Of a stretch of DNA of 64,000 nt, positions 10,136-21,624 are shown piece after piece. Under the pieces are notes generated by a model. It saw only the letters and a program-made list of their open reading frames with translations, did not search any database and had not been told where the DNA came from. The position numbers were made by a program, and so were the translations under genes. Every line of letters starts with the position of its first letter. Within the stretch, counting starts at the first letter, position 1. This DNA is from Smallanthus sonchifolius (Eukaryota; Streptophyta; Magnoliopsida; Asterales; Asteraceae): NCBI GenBank assembly GCA_023525975.1, contig CM042028.1, positions 80,475,501 through 80,539,500 of the forward strand, in the 5' to 3' direction.

Positions 10136-11172
10136 CGTGATGATGTTATCAGTAATGGAATTTGATAAAAACTAGGATCAATCTCAGGAGATCATGTCTC
10201 CGTAAAATTTTATCCCATATCATAGTTGTTTAATTCGTTAACTAGACAACTACTGACGTTCCATTAAACCATTCCAGCTCCTTTGTGAGAAATTGTATAC
10301 ACTGACATTATTGTCTTGAACTCAATTGAATCAGTTTAACCTACATACTGATTAGACAGACAAAATGTCAAAATTAAAATCTTTCATTCTAGAAGATTGA
10401 ATGCACCAAGATGTTGACCCGTCGCGATGAACGGTCGATTACCTGATTTGGACTAACACATGGACATCTCATTAAAGAATCTGACCTATCTTTACCAAAT
10501 GCTTGATAATTTTCTTTTAGATCCTAGCACGATTTGGTTTTCTGGAGAGAAAACCCGAATATGAATAATGAAGTATGTACCTATATACTTTCGGAAATCC
10601 GTGTGCATGAACGCACTTTTGTCTTTCATTATGAATGATAATGATCATACAGTTCCACTATGATGAGAATGATCACATAATGAAATGCTTCGTCATCTGA
10701 TCCTTGATTGTTTATTTTGGTGTGTGAGTTGTTCACTTGGTTAGTGAAAACTCATTATTATAATTCACATCGACCAGGCAATTCTCTTGATGACTTACTC
10801 ATTACATGAAAGTGACCCCACTGATTGTAATCCCTTTGTTCATGGGACTCTAGTAATGAGTTTATCACTTCAGGGTATAGCCAACGCCGTTCCCTTGACG
10901 ATATATTCAAAGAAAATTCCTAAATCTACTCATTCGATTTAAGGTATACTCAACAGTAACGTTATACTGTTACATTATAAGAGAATATCTCAAATTCGTA
11001 CACATCCAATATCGTTAATTGGTGAGATATCCACCTTATCTTCGTATACCAACTGCTATTTGGAATGAGTCGACATTCTTCGTAAGAATCCAAAAATGGA
11101 AAAGGATACGAAATCCTAATCCATGTGTTAATATCAAATTTCGAGGACGAAATTTCTTTAAGGATGGGAGAA
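10136..11172 (+). repeat. 3' end of the decayed Ty3/gypsy interior
   Basis: No intact ORF remains. The last 40 bases contain TTCGAGGACGAAATTTCTTT followed by a purine-rich AAGGATGGGAGAA, a familiar ending of plant Tekay/Del-type polyproteins and their polypurine tract. It abuts the LTR beginning TGTGACACC at 11173. Confidence 0.7.
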
Positions 11173-14100
11173 TGTGACACCTGCAAAATTTCAGAATCCA
11201 AAACCCAGTTGTTGGGCTAAAACCCAACTAGGCCCAATAAGGCCCAATAGGAAGTCAAGTCCATTTGAGGCCCGGTAAGGATCCAAGCCCGTTAGAAATC
11301 CAAATTTACACAATCCGAATATCATATTAGTCACACGATTTCATTTAATGACTCGTTACGCGATTCTGAGAATTTAAGAAAAGATATAAGAACGTACGCG
11401 GTTCAGAAATTCTAAACGTTAAACGTGTTAAACAACGGTTTTTACCGGGTATTCGACAGAACGATTAAATGAATTAATGAATTATTAATATTAAGTATTA
11501 ATATTCATTTGAAAAGACTGTTCGGATAAATACACGTGTAGTACGTGTATACGAATGTTAAACCACTTTAGATCCTCGTAAAACTAACGATAGCGGTACG
11601 GTTATTACCGATACGACAAATATTATAAATATTTGTTTATAATAAAAATGTTATTAATAACCGGAGAGTGAAACGATAAATCCGACGAACAGACTCACAC
11701 ACGCGTTGTCAGCTCATACCGACTCGAATATTCTCCGGTAATAAGCTAACAAAATAAATTATTTGAATATTTATTTTAGTATTAATATTTATATTAGGAA
11801 CGACAAATATTAACCGGGAACTAAATACATGACGATATTTTGGGTTTGACACGCGTTACTGGTAGGTAGCCTACCCACTTAAAACTCTAGATATATATAT
11901 ATAATCTTCTTATCTTTTTCCTCATTTGCACAACAATCACACACACTTGTGTGTGTTTCTAGAGAGAGAACCGAGAGGAAGAAGGGGGATGGAGGGGCCG
12001 GCCACCCTTCCGGCGGCCTCCTCCGGCGGACGAAGACGACAACACAGAGGCGAGCATGACGGAGGCGGAGTCCGGCCGAGCAGCCGGCGGCGCGCAGCGG
12101 CGGATCACAGCGGACCGGCGAGTGGCGGCAAGTGCACCACCTCATCTGATAGATCTCGACGTCCTGAGTCCGATGGTGGTGGTGGTTTGCACTAGATCGC
12201 GACGGTGGTGGAGATTCCGGCCAAAAACACTTTTCCGGCGACCTCGACAAATGGGGCTTTTGCTAGAAAAGGGTTCCTAAAGGTCCGATCTACGCATACG
12301 AAGAAGTTTGGGTCGAAAAAGTGAAGTTTTCCGGCCAAAACCACCAAATCCGGCCACTGTCCGGTTTTCCGGCGAAGGCGGCGGCGGCGGACGGCGTCGG
12401 AGACCGGCGGCGCTGGTGGGGCTTGGCGAGACGAGTTCATGGCCGCTTGAATCACCTCAATCGGAGTTCGTATGACCAAGTTATGAGCGAAACAAGTTTC
12501 TTCTCGCGTCGTGCTCAGCTTTTCGTACAAAACCGCTTAGAGCGGCTTGTAGGCTAAGGTATGACCCGAAACACTTATATATCTATTGTCGGGTAGTAGC
12601 ACGGGAACTATAAATTTTGTCGAGGACGTCTTTTGAGAACGTTTTTCGGACACGTTAAATTGTATTATAATTATATAGTTTTTATATATTTATCAAATAA
12701 TTGTCGAATTGAAGTATGACTTTAGTATTAGGATCTAAAGTGCGGTTTATTGGATTATTGGTGTAAGTTGATGTTGTAATTTGGACAATTGGATATTGTC
12801 GGGTTTAGCCAAAAACAAACGGGACTCTGCCCAATTTTCGTTAAAAATAAAGAATTTGGTTTCTACAACTTAGATGTCCTCAACATGGGTTGGGTTTAGA
12901 TTTGAAACCGTAATGTTAGGGCACGATCCTAGTTATATTGTTGTTGATATTGACAACACTTGTTTGAACAATAGGAACCGTTTAGGATCGTTGCGCTCAC
13001 TTGTTGTCAGTTGAGCTTGTGATCGCATTAGCTGGACTTGAGGTGAGTTTCACGACCCCATTTTAGCTTTTTAATGTTTTGTAAACATCGGGGGAGAAAC
13101 ATGCTTATACGACATATTTGAAAGAATGAAACATATTTGTTTACACTCTGGAAAAAAGTAAACATTTTGGTTTAACTCCTTGTGAGTTTCACGACCCCAT
13201 TTTAACTGTTTTCTATATTTGGGGGAAAAACATGTTAATTTCAAATGGTATGATAACTAGAAAACGAGAAACAAGCATCTGATTCTCTTGTGAGCATGAG
13301 TTAACACTAAAAGGTCCTCGGTATTTCGAACTATAACCATTAGCTATGGACTTAGCCGTAGATCGATATGAATAGTACTATTCGGGTTGACACCCCCAAT
13401 CATGGTTAGTCGCGCTAACCACGACCAGCAGGGTCAAATGATTGCATATTAGGTCTTGTTTTTCTCATTGTTTAAAGGGACAATGGGCTGGGGCAAATTT
13501 CGAGAATTCGTTAAAGGTTTGGTTATAGGCTTATGCATCACATAATTCGTAAGTGCTAGCTAGACTTCGATGAATCAACCGCTAACTTGTTTTGTTTATC
13601 ATATGCATAAAGTAAATTTCGTGCAAATGGTTTTTGTCAAAGGATTTCGCATAAATGGTTTTTGCCAATGGTATACGTACCAATGGTTTTGCCAGTCAAT
13701 TTCGAGAAAAGGGTTCTGCCAATGGTATACGTACCAATGGTTTTGCCAGTAAAATTCGAGCAAAGGCTTCTGCCAATGGTATACGTACCAATGGTTTTGC
13801 CAGTAAATTTCGAGCAAAGGATTTTGTCAATGGTACCCGTACAAACAGTTTCGTCAAACGTTTTCGTGCAAATGGTTTTTGCCGAAGGATTTCGTATAAA
13901 TGGTTTTTATCAAACAGTTTCATACATATGGTTTTGACAAATGTATTCATTTAAAACCTGTGAACTCACCAACATTGCGTTGACATTTTTGAGCATGTTT
14001 CTCAGGTAATATATATACGGCACGGTTGGAATAGGTTAAACATTTGGATTAAGCCCTTAGAAGATGAAGACGCAGGGTGTTCGACATATTTAGAAGTCTT

Positions 14101-14192
14101 TGTTTAGCTTCCGCTGTTGTGTAATGTTACCAATTGTTACAACCTTAATTTATTTATTTATTTAATAAGTAAACAAATTTGGGGGTGTGACA
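11173..14192 (+). repeat. 3' LTR of the old Tekay/Del-like Ty3/gypsy element
   Basis: It starts TGTGACACC right after the polypurine tract and ends GGGGGTGTGACA, giving about 3,020 bp. Inside are a GC-rich island at about 11930-12560 and a repeated segment with GAGTTTCACGACCCC (near 13042 and 13183). A 54-bp tandem array lies at 13650-13900. The short ORFs in the GC-rich island are Arg/Gly/Pro-rich and look like composition artefacts. The 5' LTR is outside the window, so age cannot be judged from LTR divergence. Confidence 0.8.
13650..13900 (+). repeat. 54-bp tandem repeat array in the LTR
   Basis: GTATACGTACCAATGG recurs at 13671, 13725 and 13779, a period of exactly 54 bp. More diverged units stand on both sides, with GCAAATGG and TTTTGCC motifs. 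The overlapping ORFs in several frames simply reflect the repeat. Confidence 0.85.
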
Positions 14193-15374
14193 TTGGTTCA
14201 TTTGCCATCAAGTAAGTTTTCTTCATATGCATTTGTTTATTATATTTTTTAATTTAAAATAACTCACCTATACGAATTTATGTTACATTTTTTTTTATCT
14301 TTGCAGTGAACATTATGACAAAATTTTCTAGGATCAACCCGACTTGGTAGAAACAAGGAATATTGGAACTAAGTTTCGTTCATATGAATCGTGTTCATGT
14401 TAATCATAGGACTTGCTTTTTTAGTAAATATTTCTTTAGTTATTTTTTTCTAATTACTTTTTTTTTACATTTTACTACTATATATTGTTAACATTACAAT
14501 TTGATTGATATTTGGATGGCATATGTTACGTTTTGATTATAAGTTTAGGTTCAGTTTATGTCAAACGAATATCCGTCCCATGCATACTTTATTTCTGAAA
14601 AGTGTGACTTTTAAAGTATGAGAGTTTTCATTTTTGCAAACGGCACTCATATACTACTAAGTAGAGTAATAAATTAATATGTATATAAAAAAAATATTGC
14701 TTTCGTCATTAATAACTTATTCTGCTATCTATATGGATAGTAAAATCTGTTCAAGTTAATATTATCAATTATCATGTTAAATAATAATAATATGAAGTAC
14801 AAATAAATATTAGTATATGTTGTAAAAGGTTCTATATTTAAACATTCTTCATCTTATAGAAACCTTTGTTAATTGTTACTGATGGGGCCTTCTTTACATT
14901 TGATGAATATTTAAATATGTAAAATGTGAGCTCAGTTTGAGAGCCTTCTTAATCTTTTACAACTAACAAAAGTTTGGAAGGTATGTACCCATGTTGATCC
15001 TTCAATGTTTCTAATGCCATATAAATAAAATTAAAGAAAAAGTCAAATCCTTAAATTGACTGTCATTTTAGGCATCAAAGAAAATGGTAAACGTAAAATT
15101 CACCATACAAACGCAAAATCGGTTGAAATTCATTCGAAATTCAAATTCAATATTTTACAATTAATGAGGTGAAAATGGAAACTCAAACATGACACGCAAA
15201 ATCGGTTGTAAATCAATTCAAAATTCAAATTCAATAATTTACTAATTAACGAGGTGAAAAAGGAATCTCTAACATACCTCACGCAAAATCAGTTGGAATT
15301 CAATTCGAAATTAAAATTCAAAAAGGTAATAGAATTACTAATAAATGTTACAGCAAAAAAATTCCATCATTAAA
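14193..15374. repeat. AT-rich Helitron-associated or intergenic sequence with an 83-87-bp repeat
   Basis: No gene is visible. Between about 15111 and 15330 the motif ACGCAAAATC recurs at 15111, 15194 and 15281 within units of 83 and 87 bp. Each unit also holds AATTCAAATTCAAT and GAGGTGAAAA. The stretch leads into a Helitron helicase fragment, so it may be part of the same decayed Helitron. Confidence 0.5.
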
Positions 15375-15409
15375 GAAAACGATGATTTCTTAAAAAAGTT
15401 TACATCATG

Positions 15410-15920
15410 TGTAGGTCCCCGGGTGTCTCGGATCGTTACGTGTGGGTGTGTGACTAGTCGGACCGGGTGCGGAATGCCCGTGACTAGGTGGAGAATCAAG
15501 CAACACAAAGTAAACCGACAACGAAATCACTTTCAAAATCCGTCTGTTATAAACTTGAATGTTACAGAAAGAATACTGCTGAGTGCAAATGTCTGCGTAC
15601 ATAAATTCTGTCAACCTATCCTATTTATACTAGACCTGATCTCTGCGCACTTAACAAGTGCGCATGGCAAATTGTTCATGCGTACTTAGCAAGTACGCAG
15701 AGTATTCTTGCGTACTTGCTAAGTACGCAGGAAGTAATTCCTGCGCACATGCTAAGTGCGCAAAACACTTAGAGAAAATATACAACAATAACATGCATTA
15801 GAAATTATAACTCGATGACTAATACAAACAGACACTAACATACAAAGACTAATACATACAAGACAAGTACAAAAGCTAAGACACTATCCAGAGTGTTTGT
15901 CACACAAAAGTGCTTCAACA
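15410..15920 (-). repeat. 3' LTR (minus sense) with hairpin array and TATA box
   Basis: On the minus strand TATAAATAGG (15620-15629) is the likely TATA box. Just upstream of it in that sense lie four 21-nt hairpins: 15644-15664, 15679-15699, 15709-15729 and 15742-15762. Stems alternate TGCGCACTT/AAGTGCGCA and TGCGTACTT/AAGTACGCA; the last has one mismatch. Confidence 0.9.
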
Positions 15921-15931
15921 AACTCCCCCTT
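15921..15931 (-). other. Polypurine tract (minus strand)
   Basis: AAGGGGGAGTT on the minus strand directly abuts the LTR, the usual form in Copia-type elements. Confidence 0.8.
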
Positions 15932-15959
15932 GACAACAGCTCTGGATTGTCTTCGGTCT

Positions 15960-16535
15960 TCACTGCTCCCCAGCTTTAGCTTCCATCTTCTTCTTGTAGT
16001 CAAGGCAGAACATGATCACCTTGTCGTATTTAGAAGCAAGAAACTTTGTCCACTCGTCCGTGTACATGCAGTACTTGTCAGCTAGCGCCTCCAGACCTTT
16101 CACAGAGAAGTTTATGAAGCAGACTTCATCAAACACTTTGATCAGTTCCCTTGGCACTAAGCTTCCACTATCGAACCACACCTTTCCAATCACCACTGCC
16201 TCGCCCGATTTAGGATCTACGTACCAGTACCATATGTTACCGAGGATATCCTAAGAAAACTTGCTCAGGGGAATCTTGGTTTCACACAGCACTGGCTTGT
16301 ATTCCAGTTTCTTTAAGCTTTTATTAGTCACAGGATGTCTAGCGTTCTTGTCCCTGACTCGTTTGGGCACTTGAGGCTTAAACATTTTGAATTTCCCAGA
16401 TCTTACCTCTCGCTGTAGAACCTGCCACAAACCCATCGCTACTGCGTGATTTGAGTGACCCAACAGCTCTCGGTTTACTAGGTTCACGAGGTCGTATCTT
16501 GGCAAGGAGTTGAAAGCTTCGCTGGTTGGTTTCAA
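15960..16535 (-). pseudogene. Remnant ORFs of the pol-less LTR element
   Basis: Two minus-strand frames, 16251-16535 and 15960-16196, give soluble, mixed-composition polypeptides (95 and 79 codons). They read in the element's own sense and are separated by stop codons. They could be pieces of a Gag-like or captured gene; GHSNHAVAMGLWQVLQREV and KVFDEVCFINFSVKGLEAL are the most protein-like stretches. I do not recognise a domain, and no zinc knuckle is seen. Confidence 0.35.
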
Positions 16536-17079
16536 GTATTGAACCCCCCAGCTCGCTTGATTGCAAACAACTTCTTATCCTCCTCGAACTTCATAGCTAA
16601 GATCATCCCTACAGACATATGTTTGTCTTTCTGTGCCTCTGGATCCACAGGTGTAGGGTCGACAGGGGAGGCTTCAGTCGACGCCTTAACAGTACTAGCA
16701 GGCTCGACTGAACCTGTGTCAAGATGAGTTTCAAAGGATGGAACTTCGAAGATCTCTCCATCTTCAAACTCATACTCTCATTCCCCGTCGCCCTTGGGAA
16801 CTTCGATTACCACATCATCATCTTCCTCATCCAGATATGTATATGTGGGATGCTTATAACCCTCTAGAATGGGTATCTAAATTGAAGAATCGATATATGA
16901 GATATAGTGCTCAAAGCGTGCTTTCTAGTTTGAATAATCATTTACATTAAGCAGCTTTGGTGGTTTCTGTGGGGTTCCAATCTCATTGTCATAATTAAGA
17001 AGGTTATCGAGGTTCTGAAGATTTTCCATGGTGAAACACTTAGTCAAATTTCAGAAAAATCAAAACAACTTGCGCACTT

Positions 17080-17275
17080 GAATCTGGCCTTGCGCACTTA
17101 AAGACATGGTCTTGCGTATTTAGAATTTGCTCTTGCGTACTTGACAAGTACGCAGGAGTAAATGATAACTACACAGGAGATCAATTAAGTACGCAACAAA
17201 TATGGTCTTGCGTACTTGGTAAGTACGCAGCAAGACTGTACTTGTTGCCAAATATGGTAAGTACGCAGATCACTT
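17080..17275. repeat. Internal hairpin repeats of the 15.4-18.1 kb element
   Basis: Perfect hairpins like those in the LTR occur at 17134-17154 and 17209-17229 (TGCGTACTT/AAGTACGCA). Single arms occur nearby (TTGCGCACTT at about 17070 and 17091, AAGTACGC near 17187 and 17261). In the minus sense this is the leader between the primer site and the ORF remnants. Confidence 0.85.
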
Positions 17276-17584
17276 TTTCACCAACTCTCACTAACTTTTT
17301 TCGGTCACTGGAATCTCACCGGAGACAGAAAAAATTGAAGATATGACCAAACAAAATGAGCCAAAGGGTCAGAAACTCGTTTCTAACCAACCTTTGATGC
17401 TCAAAACACTCAAATACACAACAAAAGTCGGTTTTTGAGTGATTTTTGCTTCTAAAATAGTGCTCAAGAGCTACCCCTATTTTATCACAAAAATCAACAA
17501 AAACACTCACTTTTGCTTGCAAAATCTCTGTAGGATGTGTAGAAGATGCTCCTAACACACTCACAACACTCGAAATCAAGAGCT

Positions 17585-17598
17585 ATGCTCTGATACCA
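17585..17598 (-). other. Primer binding site, initiator-Met type (minus strand)
   Basis: TGGTATCAGAGC reads on the minus strand two bases inside the 5' LTR, the usual spacing. It is complementary to the 3' end of initiator methionine tRNA. Confidence 0.85.
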
Positions 17599-17600
17599 CT

Positions 17601-18111
17601 TGTAGGTCCCCGAGTGTCTCGGATCGTTACGTGTGGGTGTGTGACTAGTCGGACCGGGTGCGGAATGCCCGTGACTAGGTGGAGAATCAAGCAACACAAC
17701 GTAAACCGACAACGAAATCACTTTTAAAATCCGTCTATTATAAACTTGAAGGTTACAGAAAGAATACTGTTGAGTGCAAATGTCAGCGTACATAAATTCT
17801 GTCAACCTATCCTATTTATACTAGACCTTATCTCTGCGCACTTAACAAGTGCGCAGGGCAAATTGTTTATGCGTACTTAGCAAGTACGCAGAGTATTCTT
17901 GTGTACTTGCTAAGTACGCAGGAAGTAATTCCTGCGCACATGTTAAGTGCGCAAAACACTTAGAGAAAATATACAACAATAACATGCATTAGAAATTACA
18001 ACTCGATAACTAATACAAACAGACACTAACATACAAAGACTAATACATACAAGACAAGTACAAAAGCTAAGACACTATCCAGAGTGTTTGTCACACAAAA
18101 GTGCTTCAACA
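17601..18111 (-). repeat. 5' LTR (minus sense) of the pol-less element
   Basis: It is the 511-bp partner of 15410-15920, with the same TATA box and hairpin array. Differences from the other copy are mostly single transitions; one changes the third hairpin arm from TTGCGTAC to TTGTGTAC. Confidence 0.9.
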
Positions 18112-18715
18112 TCATGACAACGGTTGAACGTAACAAGGGCAGTGTGTTTTTCGTTTACGGTTAAGAAGGAACTGGCAAAACTTTTTTATGAAAAACATTG
18201 TCTATAGCAATAAGATCAAAAGGTCAAATTGTATTAAATGTAGCATCAAGTGGAATTGCATATTTTCTTGTTGACCGACTATAGGACTTCACACTCGCAA
18301 TTTCATATTCCATTAAATCTTAACGAAGATTCACTTTGTCACATAAGACCAGACAGTGATGTTGCCCATCTATTAAAGCAAACAAGATTGATCATAGGAG
18401 ACAAAGCGACAATGCTTCATAAATATGTCTTTGAAGCTTTGGATAGAACTATGAATGACAAATTCACTTCTGATGGTTCTATCAATTATGAAATGTCATT
18501 TGGTGGTAAGTTAATTATTTTTTGTGACTATTTTAGACATTCTACCGATTGTTTCAAATGGTAGTAGACAAGAAATTGTTGATTCGTCGTTAAGTCCATC
18601 ATACATTTGGGATAAATGCAAACTACTACGATTAACAAAGAACATGAGGCTAAGTGTAGGAAGTCAGGCAGCTAATATTGAACATACAATTTTTTTTGCA
18701 AAATGGCTTTTGTAA
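18112..18715 (+). pseudogene. Helitron PIF1-like helicase fragment, broken
   Basis: Conceptual translation gives VERNKGSVFFVYG, then a stop, EGTGKTFL, a stop, KTLSIAIRSKGQIVLNVASS, and after a frameshift HSQFHIPLNLNEDSLC, DVAHLLKQTRLIIGDKAT and FEALDRTMND. After another shift come NGSRQEIVDSS and RLTKNMRLSV. These match Helitron Rep-helicase proteins around Walker A (GTGKT kept) and Walker B (expected DEAP here reads DKAT). The sequence continues leftward to about 15375, where LKKVY precedes the LTR insertion. Stops, frameshifts and a broken Walker B mark it as dead. No Rep domain or Helitron termini are visible. Confidence 0.85.
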
Positions 18716-18950
18716 AGTAAATTATTATTTTTATTATGAAGTTGTTTTAGACGCTTATGAATGATATATTTTTCTTTTCATCAATCGTGTAGTATACGGG
18801 CACTAACCTAGTACTATGATATACTAATCATTTGAGGTGTAATTGACTAGGTAAAGCTCAGGTTTAAATGTCTCAAAGATCAAGGACCCGGGAAGGCATT
18901 CAAACATCATCTTTTGCACATACATTTTTTTGTAAGTTATCAAGTTATGA

Positions 18951-19186
18951 TGTGACAACCTATTTTACTTTCATCTAAGTTTTTTTTGTAATAACTTATG
19001 GATGATTAGAATTGGTACCAAACTAAGTCTCCAAGGTTTAACGCCTTGTTTTCTTTTAAGGGTAATGAAGACTTAATATGATGTATCTAGCACCAAATTT
19101 TGAAATATTAATATTTTTATTTACATTGGGACCTATTTTTCGCAAAGTTTCTATATAATATGTTTGTAAAATTTTTGGGTGTTACA
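18951..19186 (+). repeat. Short LTR-like fragment
   Basis: It starts TGTGACAACC and ends TTTTTGGGTGTTACA, the same style of ends as the Tekay-like LTRs in this window. Flanks TATGA and GATGA match at four of five bases. A second possible end (AGGGTGTGACA) lies at 19782. Borders are therefore uncertain and it may be a composite of two decayed LTRs. Confidence 0.4.
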
Positions 19187-20251
19187 GATGAGTGTCCATG
19201 AGCCCTTTTTTTAATGTGTTTTGGGTTGGAATACTCGCTCAAGTGTTTTGAAATGGACGACATTCGGTAACTAATTGTTGTAACAAATACTTGCATGATT
19301 TTGACCGGTTAAAGTGTGTTTTGTCAGTTAGTAATGCCTATTACTTGTTTGGTTGTATGAGTACGTTTAGAATGTGTATGTGTGGTCTTTTGGCAGAAGT
19401 CGGACCTGATTAGTGTACTTAGGGAATATGTGTAGTATTCAAAGTAAGGTGTTTATTGTGGTGAACCATGTAAACACATAAGTATAAGAAACTTGTAATA
19501 GTGTGAATTTTAAAGTGTGTTTTGAATGTTAGTATAGAACTCACAACCTCTGAGGTCTCATATAGTAAGGGGAAGGGGCATGATTGACCCGTGCCAGTGG
19601 ACCGACTATGGCATGGATGAAGACTTGGCACATATGTGTTTTGAACACTTTTAATTAAGTTTCAGTTAGCCAGTTGTTTAGTTTAATATTTTGTAGTAAA
19701 ACTTCAACTATGTGTTTGTTTTGAACTATGGTTTCTTGTTTAATTCCAATAAAGTTACATGCCCGGATTTTAGGGTGTGACATTGATCATCGACTTTGGC
19801 TTAAGTGTTTGATTTTTGTAATAGTTGGCGTGAGAGTATTGCTTTGGATTAAACATGATTAATAGTGTAACATGCACATGAGTTCCATCTAGCCTGAAAG
19901 GTCGGTGTGACTTACACTTAGAAAAACTTTTTGAACTGTCCATAAGGTTAGTGTGACAAACACACTAAGTTTATTTCGCATAGTCTCATAGTACATATAA
20001 ACTTATTGAACTTGTCTTTGCATGAATGACTTGAAAGCTTTACTTAGTTAAATATGTCAAGTTGATCAACTTACGACCAACTTTTATACATTCAGGTAGT
20101 TCACGAACTTTATATGCTGACGAACATACTACACAAGGATGGAAACATGTCTAGTGTTACATATTTATTTTGAAAATTCCAGACTTGTACTCGAGTATAA
20201 AATCGTCTCATAGCCGTGGGTATTTGTTTCTCAGTTCCCATTGGGTACATA
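19187..20251. other. Intergenic, decayed repeat sequence
   Basis: No gene is supported. A possible LTR end (TAGGGTGTGACA) is at 19771-19782. The remainder is AT-rich without clear structure. Confidence 0.4.
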
Positions 20252-20504
20252 GTCTTATATGGTAAAATTACCTATTGGAATACTCATTACCCGAATTCCG
20301 ATCTTAAATTCACCTTAACAATTGACTTGAAATGTTATATACTCAACTACACTTTTAAGAATTTATAACAACTTTAACATACCATTTATTATATATTTTC
20401 TAAATTATATAATATATTCGAGAAAACGGGTTCGAGTAATTAAGAATGCATCACCTAAATCTCATATTGTCCCAAACGCGTGAAAATTTCTAATACTAAT
20501 CTCA
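20252..20504 (+). repeat. 253-bp direct repeat, copy 1
   Basis: It starts GTCTTATATGGTAAAATTAC and ends near CTAATACTAATCTCA. It pairs with 22177-22428 with only a handful of differences by eye, 1,925 bp apart. Confidence 0.9.
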
Positions 20505-21042
20505 TACCTAGTCCCATACTCGAATACTCGTCTTATTACCTCCGCCTGAATGTTTCGTGTTTCTGGTTTTTCTATTGGATTCAAATTTTCTTTCTCATCC
20601 CTAATGCTACAATAGTTATGTACTAGGTAAATCTACACATTTTTCGTCTACAAATCTATGCTAGAGTTGACCCAATAATTTTTATTAAAATAAAAGAACA
20701 TTTTAATCTCCAAAACATTCGGATTTTATTTCATAACATATTCTAATGAACTTTATAAAACACACTACCTATTTATATAATTTCATGACTATGAGACTTG
20801 TTAGGAAGATTATGGTTTTCGTAAAAAATTATATCGGAACTTTGACAAACAAATACTAAAAACAGCCGTGCACTCTGTTTTTTGAAATAAATTAACGAAC
20901 GAAAGTTATTAAAGTAAAACGAAATTATTAGAACATTAAACGGGTTAAAAACGTATTTTATACATAATATGAGAGGTAAAAAAAACATGAGGTGTCAACT
21001 TTTGAATGGAATTGTCACTATTTCCTTACGCTCTTCTTTAAT
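20505..21042. other. AT-rich intergenic segment
   Basis: Only a short hydrophobic minus-strand ORF is seen. There is no domain or splice pattern that would support a gene. Confidence 0.4.
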
Positions 21043-21043
21043 C

Positions 21044-21078
<35 letters not shown>

Positions 21079-21620
21079 GAAGGGGATTTTGCGTAACTAG
21101 TCTAAAAAAGATTATAGAGATGACATGTGACACTCCTTATAAATATGATTAAAGGTCAAAGTACCGCACCAAAAATCTAGTACAAAAAATACAGCACCAA
21201 AAATCTAGTACAAAAAATACAGCACAAAAATTTTAATAAAAAACTTAACATAAAAAATCTAGTACAAAAACTTCAACACAAAAAAAATAGTATAAAAAAT
21301 TCAGCACAAAAAATGTAGTATAAAAATGTTAGTACATAATAGAAAGAAAAAAACCCACATTTTTGTATTTTTTGTAGTTGTTATTTTTTATATAGCAATA
21401 TGGTACTCAAATTAAAGATAAAAAAATTCTTGATTTTACGGTGTTAAAAAAATAATTTTGTATGAAAAAATTATGGACGTTTTAAAATAGTGGGGTAATT
21501 TGAAAAAAGTCAACAAAAGTGGTTATTTCCAAAATACTCACACTTCCCTCTTTTTTCCTACACTTTTTAGGCTACTTAGAGAAAATCTTCTTATTTGATT
21601 CTCCCTCTATATATATATAA
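21043..21620. repeat. (TA)n tract and 28-bp A-rich tandem array
   Basis: A TA microsatellite at about 21046-21074 borders a segment in which AGTACAAAAAATACAGCACC-like units repeat with a 28-bp period from about 21165 to 21340, increasingly diverged. The region ends at another (TA)n near 21611-21620. Bounded by TA tracts, it resembles the MITEs further right, but I could not find inverted ends. Confidence 0.55.
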
Positions 21621-21624
21621 CTAG

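Larger units (their letters stand above)
15405..18116 (-). mobile_element. Non-autonomous LTR element without pol (Copia-like signals), TSD TCATG
   Basis: Two 511-bp direct repeats (15410-15920 and 17601-18111) begin TGTAGGTCCC and end CTTCAACA on the + strand. They are flanked by TCATG at 15405-15409 and 18112-18116. The minus strand is the coding sense: next to the right LTR is TGGTATCAGAGC, the initiator-Met primer site, and next to the left LTR is AAGGGGGAGTT, a polypurine tract. By eye the LTRs differ at about 14 sites (near 3%), so this copy is clearly older than the 2.4-10.1 kb element. The 1.68-kb interior has no polymerase or integrase. Insertion split a Helitron helicase gene. Confidence 0.9.

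Noticed and set aside
11879..12557. Arg/Gly/Pro-rich ORFs in a GC-rich patch
   Set aside because: They lie inside a gypsy LTR, overlap on both strands, and show no domain or splice pattern.
13650..13830. Regularly spaced repeats resembling a CRISPR array
   Set aside because: The units are directly adjacent without unique spacers, in a plant LTR.
13570..13954. Several overlapping ORFs on both strands
   Set aside because: They arise from a 54-bp tandem repeat, which is divisible by three and keeps all frames open.
18951..19782. Single 832-bp LTR from TGTGACA to TGTGACA
   Set aside because: The flanking 5-mers (TATGA and TTGAT) do not match and a second LTR-type end lies inside, so only a tentative shorter fragment was kept.
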